Origin: JAJXZP01 sp035505775
GTDB taxonomy: Bacteria > Spirochaetota > Spirochaetia > Treponematales > Rectinemataceae
Direction of reading: 5' to 3'
Assembly (NCBI GenBank): GCA_035505775.1
Contig: DATJQN010000073.1
Location: forward strand, 1-12,367
Length of the DNA: 12,367 nucleotides
Positions 1 to 6,620 of this stretch are shown here, piece by piece. The notes under the pieces were generated by a model, which saw only the letters and a list, made by a program, of their open reading frames with translations, did no database searches and was not told where the DNA came from. Positions within the stretch are counted from its first letter, which is position 1, and every line of letters starts with the position of its first letter. The position numbers and the translations under genes were made by a program.

Positions 1-663
1 GACTTGCTTGATCTCGAGCTGGGGATGCCCCACGAGGAGGCGCTTGGCCTTCTCTATCCTGAGGTGGATCAGGTCCTGGGTCGGCGTGCTGCCTGTCCGC
101 CGGCGGTACAGCCGCAGGAGGTATGCAGCCTTGCATCCGAAGGCCGCGGCGAGGCGTTCCAGGGAGTAGGGCTGCCGATAGTTCTCCTGGAGGTAAAGAC
201 GGACCGCCTTGACCAGATCGATCTCCCCGACGGGGACGCGCTCGAGTCCGAACTCGGACTCCACCTGGCCGGCGACGGCCTCGAGCCGGATGCGCACCCG
301 TCTGAGCGTCTCCCGCAGGCTCTCCAGATCAATCGGCTTCAGGAGGTACTCGTCGACATCGAGCTCGATGGCTCGCCGCGCATACTCGAACTCGCTGTAC
401 CCGGATATGATCACGATCCGGAGATCGGGATTGGTACGACGGATGCGCTCAACAAGTTCGAGGCCGCCCAGGACGGGCATCTTGATGTCGGTGACCAGGA
501 TGTCCGGCATGTGGCACTCGACCAGCTCGATCGCTTCCTCTCCGTCGACCGCGCTTCCGACGCATTCCAGGCGGGGATCGAGTTCCGGGATCTTGCGGGC
601 GAGGTAGTCCCGCATCTTCTCTTCGTCCTCGGCGATCACGAACGAGAACCGATGCTCAGCCAT
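1..663 (-). CDS. YesN-type response regulator with AraC helix-turn-helix (C-terminus cut off)
   Basis: Cytoplasmic transcription activator of a two-component pair. The reading frame is open from ATG at 663 to the window edge (221 codons), so the protein is C-terminally partial; the family usually runs 250-540 residues. Residues 7-125 form a receiver domain: acidic pocket E12/D13, phospho-acceptor D59 in the VTDIKMP context, ISGYSEF for the switch Ser/Thr region, and K109 in YLLKP. After a short linker, residues from about 150 form an AraC-type DNA-binding domain. The first helix-turn-helix (SLERLAAAFGCKAAYLLRLY) and the linking LRIEKAKRLL helix are present, while the second helix-turn-helix is lost after LEIKQV. 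The short linker makes this the compact YesN form. The start overlaps the kinase stop (ATGGCTGA), indicating translational coupling. By position, its target is likely the divergent sugar operon. Family assignment is firm; the target is inferred. Confidence 0.93.
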   Translation of the reverse strand, partial: MAEHRFSFVIAEDEEKMRDYLARKIPELDPRLECVGSAVDGEEAIELVECHMPDILVTDIKMPVLGGLELVERIRRTNPDLRIVIISGYSEFEYARRAIELDVDEYLLKPIDLESLRETLRRVRIRLEAVAGQVESEFGLERVPVGEIDLVKAVRLYLQENYRQPYSLERLAAAFGCKAAYLLRLYRRRTGSTPTQDLIHLRIEKAKRLLVGHPQLEIKQV

Positions 664-2515
664 TCGTGACCGCTCCCCGGCCGTCCGGGCCGACCCCGCC
701 GGGGCAGGGCCGGACTCCCATGGCGATCCTCGCGCCCCCCGCGGGCAGGTTGCCGATCTCGAAGAACGCCCGCTCGCCGAACGCGAGCCTCAGCCGCTCG
801 AAGGAGTTGAGCAACCCCATTCCGGAGATCGACAGGGAGGCAAGCCCCTCCCCCCTCGTCCGGCGAGCCGCGAGTCTGCCTTCGATGTGCGCGAGGGTTT
901 CCTCCGAGAAACCCGGCCCGTTGTCCAGAATCTCGACCGTCCATCCGGCCTGGGCCACTGTCCCCCGAATCTCGATGCGCCACGGGGGCCGTGCGGCGGT
1001 CGCATACTTGAAGCAGTTCTCCATGAAGGGCTGGATGATCAGCCGCGGGACGGCTAGTTCGCGCATCGCGTCGCAGACGTCGACCACGTACACGAGACTG
1101 TCGCCGAAGCGGGCCCGCATGGCGGCGAGATAGCGCTCGGCGAACTCCAGCTCCGTCCCGATCGTCGCGGTCGTCCCCTCGGAAGAGGAAATGTAGCGGA
1201 GCATCTTCGAAAGGTTGAGTATCAGGGTCTGTATCGGCTGCACGAGCCCCTCGTCCGCCATGATGGCGATCGTCTGGAGCATGTTGTAGAGAAAGTGGGG
1301 GTTGAGCTGGGACTGCAGCGCCACCAGCTGCGCCTCCTTTTCGTGCGCCCGCAGGGAAATGGCCTCCTGGACCGACTCGTTGAGCTTGAGCCTCATGTCG
1401 CGGAACGCAAGTCTGAGCGAGTCGATCTCGCTGAGGTTCGAGCTCGGAAAAGCTTCGGCGACCTCCTCCAGGTTGTGCAGCTCGAGGGCCTCGATCTCGG
1501 AATGCAGCGCCTTGATGGGCACGGTGACGCGTCGGGAGATGAAGTAGGACGCGGCCAGCGAACAGAGAATCGCCGACAGCGTCAGGAGCGCAATCCTCGT
1601 CGCATACTGCACGATGCTCGACGAGAGGCCGGCGGAGGGCTCGCCCAGGATCAGCGTCCAGCCGGTTTCCCTCGAGACGGCCGTGGCGTAGATCTCCGGC
1701 TCACGCCGTCCCGGCAGGACTGCAGTGGACAGGGGGCCGCGACCGGAGCGCGTGGCGAGGAGGAGGAGATCGGCCTTCCCGAGAGGACTGCCTTCGTAGG
1801 GATACAGGGAGCGCCCGTCGGCGTCGAGCACGAAGATGGAAGCCGAGGAACCGGCAAGGAGGTCCAGCTCCGCGAACAACACGTCGCAATACTGCATGAC
1901 TTCCACGATGCCCCGCGTCGAAAGCATGGGGTCCTGGAAGGAGCGCAACAGGGAAACGTAGAGCTTGCCTTTCACGACAACCGAGGTTTCCTCCTGCAGG
2001 GGGTCCATGTGCGGCGGAAGCAGCACCCGGTCGCCGTTTTTCCTCAAGACCTCCGGGTACCAGCTCTCGAGCTTCGCATCCCGTTCGGTGAGGCGGCTGT
2101 AGTATCCGGCTCCGATCATCTCGCCCCGGGGATCGAAGACATTCACCTGCGGAGCCGACTGATTGGGACCGAGGATGGTGTCGCCTATCTCGATCAACTG
2201 CTCGGAATTCTCCAGTTTTTCGATACGCTGCCGCACGGTCTCCGGGAAGCGCGGCAGGTCCATGTGCTTCGAATAGAGGCTCCTGAACACCTGGGAGTAG
2301 ATCAGGGTGAGACTGAGCCGGTCCATCTCGGCCACCTGGCCGTCCAGGTTGGCCATGACCGAATTGGAGAGGGAGGTGAGCGCGTCGGCAAAGCGTTCCC
2401 GCGCCATGGTGGAAGCGTAGTCGTAGGCAATCAGGGAGAATGCCAGGAGGAGGCAGACGAGGAGGATCGATACCCAGAGAAAGATGCTCCTCCGGACGGT
2501 CCGATAGCGAGCCAC
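656..2515 (-). CDS. YesM-type sensor histidine kinase
   Basis: Membrane sensor kinase, 619 residues, first gene of the minus-strand two-component operon. One membrane helix lies at about residues 11-31 and a second at about 304-326, enclosing an extracytoplasmic sensor region of about 270 residues (Cache-like by size and position; not recognisable by motif). A HAMP linker follows (SRRVTVPIKAL, about 327-380). The His_kinase domain carries the YesM signature QSQLNPHFLYN with phospho-acceptor H407. The ATPase domain has the N-box QPFMENCFKYA (N500), the G1 box DNGPGF (531-536) and the G2 box GMGLLN (565-570). The last 20 residues are a Gly/Pro-rich tail. The start is GTG: an in-frame TGA lies 12 bases upstream and the next Met is past the first helix, so GTG is the only start that keeps the topology, although no clear ribosome binding site precedes it. 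It probably senses the sugar imported by the divergent operon, directly or through the binding protein (inference). Confidence 0.93.
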   Translation of the reverse strand: MARYRTVRRSIFLWVSILLVCLLLAFSLIAYDYASTMARERFADALTSLSNSVMANLDGQVAEMDRLSLTLIYSQVFRSLYSKHMDLPRFPETVRQRIEKLENSEQLIEIGDTILGPNQSAPQVNVFDPRGEMIGAGYYSRLTERDAKLESWYPEVLRKNGDRVLLPPHMDPLQEETSVVVKGKLYVSLLRSFQDPMLSTRGIVEVMQYCDVLFAELDLLAGSSASIFVLDADGRSLYPYEGSPLGKADLLLLATRSGRGPLSTAVLPGRREPEIYATAVSRETGWTLILGEPSAGLSSSIVQYATRIALLTLSAILCSLAASYFISRRVTVPIKALHSEIEALELHNLEEVAEAFPSSNLSEIDSLRLAFRDMRLKLNESVQEAISLRAHEKEAQLVALQSQLNPHFLYNMLQTIAIMADEGLVQPIQTLILNLSKMLRYISSSEGTTATIGTELEFAERYLAAMRARFGDSLVYVVDVCDAMRELAVPRLIIQPFMENCFKYATAARPPWRIEIRGTVAQAGWTVEILDNGPGFSEETLAHIEGRLAARRTRGEGLASLSISGMGLLNSFERLRLAFGERAFFEIGNLPAGGARIAMGVRPCPGGVGPDGRGAVTNG

Positions 2516-2560
2516 AGCCGGATGATATCACGGCCGCGCGCGTCGGGGGCGGGGAATTTT

Positions 2561-2588
2561 GTCCATGATCCCGCGCAATCGGGTCCAT
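2561..2588 (+). promoter_or_regulatory. GTCCAT direct repeat, candidate YesN operator
   Basis: GTCCAT occurs at 2561-2566 and again at 2583-2588, a start-to-start distance of 22 bp, or about two helical turns. AraC-family activators typically bind two same-direction half-sites about two turns apart, with the proximal one touching the -35 element. Here the proximal copy abuts the TTTACG -35 candidate. A looser TCCAT lies at 2619-2623. Six-base repeats can arise by chance; spacing and position are the support. Confidence 0.4.
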
Positions 2589-2616
2589 TTACGGTTCTCC
2601 GGGGTGGCCACATAGT
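2588..2616 (+). promoter_or_regulatory. Candidate promoter of the sugar operon
   Basis: TTTACG (2588-2593) and CATAGT (2611-2616) are separated by exactly 17 bp. Each matches four of six positions of the sigma-70 hexamers. A weak core promoter with an upstream direct repeat suits an activator-dependent operon. A transcript from here would have a leader of about 20-25 bases containing AGGAGG at 2632-2637, eight bases before the ATG at 2646. Confidence 0.42.
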
Positions 2617-2645
2617 GATCCATCCCGCAGTAGGAGGAAGCAGAG

Positions 2646-3905
2646 ATGAAAAAGACCCTTCTCAGTATCGCGCTCGTGTCCGTGCTCGGCGCGGCCGCTC
2701 TCGCCGCCCAGACACTCACCGTCTGGGACTTCAAGTACAGCGAAGTCAACGCCACCGGCGCCCAGGCACCGATGAAAGCCAACGACGCGGCCTTCGAGCA
2801 GGCCCATCCCGGCGTCACGATCAACCATGTCGCCCAGCCGACCGACAACACGCAGTACTACCAGATTATCCAGAGCGCGGCCACCGCCAACTCCGGACCC
2901 GACATCGCGATGTTCCATCCGGGCGGACGCGTTGACGGCTTTGCCGACATCATCGTCGACCTCGATCCCTACATCAAGGACGTGAAGAGCCAGTTCACCA
3001 CCGCCAGCATCGAGATGTGCTCCCTGAACCAGAAACTGGGCAACCCGGTCAAGGTCCTCCCGCTGACCATGCAGGGCTTCGGCATCTACTACAACAAAGC
3101 CTACTTCAAGCAGGCCGGCCTCAATCCGGACAAGGCGCCCAAGACTCCGGCCGAGTTCCTCGCCGCCTGCGAGAAGCTCAAGGCCGCCGGGATCGTTCCG
3201 ATAACCACCGGCCAGACCTACACCATCGACTTCTTCCTCCGCTGTGCCGCGGCCAACGCCTACGGCCCGAAGGTAGCAGGACTCGTCGACGGTTCCGAAA
3301 AGTTTGACACTCCGGTGTTCAAGGAGAGCGCGACCTTCCTGAAGACCCTGGTCGACAAGGGCTACATCGAGAAGGAAGGACTCTCCCGCCCCTACTTCAT
3401 GGATGCCATCGACAAGTTCGCCGCAGGCGGCGGAGCGATCTTCGTAGGCCTCCTCTCCGATGTCGGCAACTGGAAGATCTTCTCCGACAAGCTCGGCGCC
3501 GACAACGTGGGCTACTTCCCTGCAGTCAACTTCGCTGACGGCAAATACAAGGACCAGCAGTCCGCCCAGGGTGCCGGTATCGCCTACGGTGTCATGAAGT
3601 GGTCCAAGAACCAGAAGCTCGCCGCCGAGTACGTCAAGTTCGTCACGACCGGCCAGGGCGCCAAGGTCTACGCTTCGGCCACCGGGGCCCTCTCACCGAA
3701 CACCGCCGCTGCCGGCGGGGCCACCGCCTACCCGGTCCTGAAGGTGATCCAGGGTTACCTCAAGAACAGCCAGAAGGACTACATCGCGATCGGCTACAAC
3801 GGTTTCGAGGACGACTCGAACCGGCTCTGCGACCAGGCCTTCGTCACGAATCAGCTCTCGATCGACGATTTCATCGCGGAGTACCAGAAGCTCATAACGA
3901 AGTAA
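2646..3905 (+). CDS. CUT1-family ABC transporter sugar-binding protein
   Basis: Periplasmic solute-binding protein, 419 residues, the usual size for family 1 extracellular solute-binding proteins (MalE/UgpB type). It has a classical signal peptide: MKK, hydrophobic core to about residue 17, and an ALA cleavage site near residue 20. There is no lipobox Cys, so it is predicted to be soluble rather than a lipoprotein. The mature part begins TLTVWDF, the common family opening. Further family features are the GPDIAMFHPGG strand-loop, PLTMQGFGIYYNKAYF, KTPAEFLAACEKLKAAGI, and a C-terminal region around AAEYVKFVTTGQGAKVYA. The ATG is preceded by AGGAGG with eight-base spacing. It is the first gene of the operon, with permeases following after a hairpin spacer. 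The sugar cannot be deduced; the GH65 enzyme downstream suggests an alpha-glucosidic di- or oligosaccharide. Confidence 0.95.
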   Translation: MKKTLLSIALVSVLGAAALAAQTLTVWDFKYSEVNATGAQAPMKANDAAFEQAHPGVTINHVAQPTDNTQYYQIIQSAATANSGPDIAMFHPGGRVDGFADIIVDLDPYIKDVKSQFTTASIEMCSLNQKLGNPVKVLPLTMQGFGIYYNKAYFKQAGLNPDKAPKTPAEFLAACEKLKAAGIVPITTGQTYTIDFFLRCAAANAYGPKVAGLVDGSEKFDTPVFKESATFLKTLVDKGYIEKEGLSRPYFMDAIDKFAAGGGAIFVGLLSDVGNWKIFSDKLGADNVGYFPAVNFADGKYKDQQSAQGAGIAYGVMKWSKNQKLAAEYVKFVTTGQGAKVYASATGALSPNTAAAGGATAYPVLKVIQGYLKNSQKDYIAIGYNGFEDDSNRLCDQAFVTNQLSIDDFIAEYQKLITK

Positions 3906-3944
3906 GCCGGCCTGGCCCGCTTCCATAGATCTTCGTGAGGAGAC

Positions 3945-3970
3945 GGTCTGCGGCCTCCGGGCCGCAGACC
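3945..3970 (+). promoter_or_regulatory. Perfect 11-bp intercistronic hairpin (mRNA stabiliser or attenuator)
   Basis: GGTCTGCGGCC (3945-3955) and GGCCGCAGACC (3960-3970) are perfect inverted repeats around a TCCG tetraloop. The hairpin sits 40 bases after the binding-protein stop and 28 bases before the permease ATG, with no T-run after it, so it is not a complete intrinsic terminator. In other ABC operons a hairpin at this point protects the upstream message or partly stops transcription, giving more binding protein than permease. The structure is seen; the role is inferred. Confidence 0.7.
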
Positions 3971-3987
3971 CATCCTTTCGATCGCCT

Positions 3988-3991
3988 GGAG
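3988..3991 (+). promoter_or_regulatory. Ribosome binding site fixing the first permease start
   Basis: GGAG lies seven bases before ATG 3999 but only one base before an in-frame GTG at 3993. The spacing therefore selects the ATG. Confidence 0.65.
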
Positions 3992-3998
3992 AGTGCAC

Positions 3999-4874
3999 AT
4001 GAGGCATCGTGGCTTGGCGCGGGATGGCGCGGCCCCCTATGTTTTCCTGGCTCCGCTGCTCGTGCTCCTGGCGGCCTTCATCGTCTATCCCGTCGCAATG
4101 AACATCGTCACCAGCTTCACCGAATGGAAGGGCTACGGCCCCTGGAAATGGACCGGTCTGGCAAACTACAGGACCATGCTCGCCGACCGTCAGTTCTGGA
4201 CCTCCATCAGCAACACCGGACTCATGATCCTGTACATTCCGATCAGCACCGTCGTCACCGTCCTGATCGCCGCCTTCCTGCGGGAGGGCATCTGGGGCTG
4301 GAAACTCTATCGCGCCATTCTCTACATTCCGAACCTCCTGGGCTACGTGCTCATGGGCGTCATCTTCTCGATCTATCTGCGCGACGAGGGACCCATCAAC
4401 GCCATCGTGAGGTGGGCCACAGGATCCACGATTCACTTCCTCATCGCCCCCGCGGTCGCCATCAATTCGGTCGGCTTTATCCTCGTGGTCTGGCTCCATC
4501 TCGGCTTTGGCCTGATCTATTTCCTCGCGGCGATGAACGGCGTCGACAAGTCGATCTTCGAAGCAGCCCTGATCGATGGAGCCAGTTTCTGGCGGACCCT
4601 CTTCCAGGTCACGATACCGAGCATCCGCTTCGCCGTGGAGTTCTGGATAGTGTTCAACTTCATAGAGGTTTTTGCCCGCATGTTCCCCTTCATTCACACC
4701 CTCACCCAGGGCGGACCGGGCTACAGCACCTTCACGCTGGAGTACGGCATCTTCATCCAGGCCTTTTCCAAGTTCAAGGTGGGATATTCCAGCGCATGGT
4801 CGGTCGTGCTCTTCCTGTTCTGCGCCATGATCTCGGTCGCCCAGATACGCCTCATGAAAAGGAGGGACGAATGA
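3999..4874 (+). CDS. CUT1 sugar ABC transporter permease, MalF/UgpA type
   Basis: Inner-membrane permease subunit, 291 residues. About six hydrophobic helices are visible: near residues 13-34, 72-94, 107-127, 150-180, 212-233 and 266-284. The cytoplasmic EAA loop that docks the ATPase is present: EAALIDGA with E188 and G194, followed by the I206-P207 end of the motif. The N-terminal APYVFLAPLLVLL segment and the TQGGPGYSTFTL loop are typical of UgpA-like subunits. ATG at 3999 is preferred over GTG at 3993 for ribosome-binding-site spacing. The stop overlaps the next start (ATGA, 4871-4874), so the two permeases are translationally coupled and probably heterodimerise. No ATPase gene is nearby; a shared MsmK/UgpC-type ATPase elsewhere is likely. 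Confidence 0.94.
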   Translation: MRHRGLARDGAAPYVFLAPLLVLLAAFIVYPVAMNIVTSFTEWKGYGPWKWTGLANYRTMLADRQFWTSISNTGLMILYIPISTVVTVLIAAFLREGIWGWKLYRAILYIPNLLGYVLMGVIFSIYLRDEGPINAIVRWATGSTIHFLIAPAVAINSVGFILVVWLHLGFGLIYFLAAMNGVDKSIFEAALIDGASFWRTLFQVTIPSIRFAVEFWIVFNFIEVFARMFPFIHTLTQGGPGYSTFTLEYGIFIQAFSKFKVGYSSAWSVVLFLFCAMISVAQIRLMKRRDE

Positions 4875-5710
4875 AGACCGCCTCGCCCTTCAGTCCCGCC
4901 GCCCGCCTCGCGGTCCAGGCCTTCATGCTCATCCTGGTGGTAGCGTCCCTCCTCCCCCTCTACAACGTGATAAGCGCCAGCCTCAAGTCCATCGATGAGT
5001 ATCCGACCAACCCCCTCCTCCTCCCCCATGCCCCCACGCCCGAGAATTACCAGTACGCCGCCTTCAGCGGGCGCCTCCTCCGCTTCACGCTGAACAGCCT
5101 GATCTACGTGCCCATCGGGGTCGTGGTCTACGTCGTCGTCTGCGTCATGGCGGGCTACGCCTTCGGCAAGATGCGCTTCGCCCTGCGCAGGCCGCTGTTC
5201 CTCATGGTGCTGTTCATGTCCATCTTCCCCCAACTCCTCCTGGCCATGCAGGTGTCCAGGCTCATCTCGCTTCTGCACCTGACGAACACCGGCCTCGGCG
5301 TGATTCTCGCCTGGGTCGCCTACTTCGCGCCCTTCGGCACGTACATCATGACGACCTATTTCACCGACATGCCCTACGAGCTGGTCGAGGCGGCCCGCAT
5401 CGACGGCGCCTCCCAGTACCGCATCCTCTGGAGCGTGATGGCCCCCATGGCCATGCCCATGGTGGCGACGATCGCCATCATCGGCTTCCAATCGATGTGG
5501 AACGAGCTGCCCTTCTCCATGCTCATCCTGCAGAAGGAGTCGATGCGGACCGTGACCGTGGGCATTGCGGTGATGCGGGGCCAGTACGGCCTCCGCGTGC
5601 CGATACTGAGCGCAGCCCTGGTCATGGCGATGGCGGTCCCCATCGTCTTCTTCCTCATTTTCCAGCGTCGGATCACGCTCGGCGCCACCGCGGGTGCGAT
5701 CAAGGGCTGA
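4871..5710 (+). CDS. CUT1 sugar ABC transporter permease, MalG/UgpE type
   Basis: Second inner-membrane permease, 279 residues. About six helices are visible: near 14-35, 76-97, 109-128, 141-163, 194-214 and 243-265. The family loop SASLKSIDEYPTNP follows helix 1. The EAA loop reads VEAARIDGASQYRI (E173, G179), with the closing MAPMAMP at 190-196. The C-terminus TLGATAGAIKG is the usual MalG/UgpE ending. The start is ATG 4871, overlapping the previous stop by four bases, with AGGAGG at 4860-4865 inside the upstream gene. An open frame extends far upstream of this ATG, but that part is an out-of-frame shadow of the first permease. It pairs with the preceding permease to form the channel. Confidence 0.94.
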   Translation: MKTASPFSPAARLAVQAFMLILVVASLLPLYNVISASLKSIDEYPTNPLLLPHAPTPENYQYAAFSGRLLRFTLNSLIYVPIGVVVYVVVCVMAGYAFGKMRFALRRPLFLMVLFMSIFPQLLLAMQVSRLISLLHLTNTGLGVILAWVAYFAPFGTYIMTTYFTDMPYELVEAARIDGASQYRILWSVMAPMAMPMVATIAIIGFQSMWNELPFSMLILQKESMRTVTVGIAVMRGQYGLRVPILSAALVMAMAVPIVFFLIFQRRITLGATAGAIKG

Positions 5711-5720
5711 CACCTTCATC

Positions 5721-5726
5721 GGGGAG
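5721..5726 (+). promoter_or_regulatory. Ribosome binding site selecting a TTG start for the PfkB kinase
   Basis: GGGGAG lies six bases before TTG at 5733. The only longer option is a GTG at 5694 inside the permease gene, which would add 13 non-conserved residues before the NHYDITFVG strand that opens the PfkB fold. Confidence 0.6.
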
Positions 5727-5732
5727 AACAGA

Positions 5733-6617
5733 TTGAACCACTATGACATCACCTTTGTCGGTCAGCTCTGCTACGACGAGATAAGCCCCTTCGGCGGCGC
5801 GCCCTTTGTCGCACCCGGAAGCGCGGTGCTCTGTGGAGCGATCGCCGCGGCCCGCGTGGGCATGAAGGTGGCCGTGGTCACGAGGATGGCTCCGCTGGAC
5901 GAGGAGCTGCTGGCTCCCTTCAGGGAGCTTGGCATCGAGACATTCGTGACACCCTCGGCCGAGACGAGCTACTCGGTGGTCATCCATCCGACAGCGAACG
6001 TGGATGAGCGCATCCTGCGGCTGGAGCGCAGCTCCGGCTTCTTCTCGCTGACGGATGTACCCGCGTTGGCGGCGCGCAGCCTGCATCTGGCCGGGATCTC
6101 CGACCAGGAGTTCAGCCTGGACTTCATCCGCGGCCTGTGCGACCGCGGCTACGAACTTTCCGCTGACATGCAGAGCTTCGTCCGACAGGTGGACCCGGTC
6201 ACGCGGGAGATCCACTTCAGGGATGTGCCGCGCAAACGCGAGATAGCGGCGCTGCTGTGCAAGGTGAAGCTGGACGTGGTTGAAGCCACGGTACTCACGG
6301 GGACGGATGACCTGGAAAAGGCCGCCACGGAAATCGAGTCCTGGGGCTGTCCGGAAGTCGTCATCACCCGGGCCGATGGCATGCTCGCCCGCGTCCGCGG
6401 CAGGACCTTTTTCGAGAAGTTCAGCAACCGGAGCACGGCGGGGCGCACCGGCCGCGGCGACACCGCCTTCGCGGCCTACCTCGCGCGCAGGCTCGACCAT
6501 GACGTTCCGGAATCCCTCGCCTTCGCCGCGGCCCTCGTCTCGATCAAGATGGAGACGCCGGGGCCTTTTCAGGGAAGCCTGGCGGACGTGCTTCGGCGAA
6601 TGAGTCAGGAGGAGTGA
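5733..6617 (+). CDS. PfkB/ribokinase-family sugar kinase, divergent
   Basis: Cytoplasmic kinase of the PfkB fold, 294 residues with TTG as start, close to the family's usual 300. It transfers ATP phosphate to a sugar or related alcohol. The first strand DITFVGQLCYDEI supplies the family's substrate-contacting Asp. The late signature reads TGRGDTAFAAYLA; D243 is the expected catalytic base, and Arg241 replaces the usual Ala of GAGD. ADMQSFVRQVD resembles the DxQGFxR segment of a subset of PfkB kinases. The early GG-x-x-x-N signature is replaced by APGSAVLCGAIAAARVG, so the usual sugar-hydroxyl-binding Asn is absent. The gene lies 22 bases after the permease and three before GH65, so it is firmly in the operon. 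It may phosphorylate the acceptor released by GH65 or a co-imported sugar. Fold assignment is strong; substrate is unknown. Confidence 0.88.
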   Translation: MNHYDITFVGQLCYDEISPFGGAPFVAPGSAVLCGAIAAARVGMKVAVVTRMAPLDEELLAPFRELGIETFVTPSAETSYSVVIHPTANVDERILRLERSSGFFSLTDVPALAARSLHLAGISDQEFSLDFIRGLCDRGYELSADMQSFVRQVDPVTREIHFRDVPRKREIAALLCKVKLDVVEATVLTGTDDLEKAATEIESWGCPEVVITRADGMLARVRGRTFFEKFSNRSTAGRTGRGDTAFAAYLARRLDHDVPESLAFAAALVSIKMETPGPFQGSLADVLRRMSQEE

Positions 6618-6620
6618 CCC

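Noticed and set aside
1295..2935. 546-residue plus-strand open frame opposite the kinase gene
   Set aside because: It is antisense to a kinase with complete motifs, crosses the promoter region and runs into the binding-protein gene. Composition is typical of a codon shadow.
3935..4870. Open plus-strand frame continuing upstream of the second permease, giving an apparent 591-residue protein
   Set aside because: The upstream part lies out of frame over the first permease, is Arg/His/Pro-rich with no family motif, and is a high-GC shadow. The real permease start is ATG 4871.
5694..5732. GTG 5694 as start of the PfkB kinase
   Set aside because: It adds 13 residues overlapping the permease end and lacks a spaced ribosome binding site; TTG 5733 has GGGGAG at six bases.
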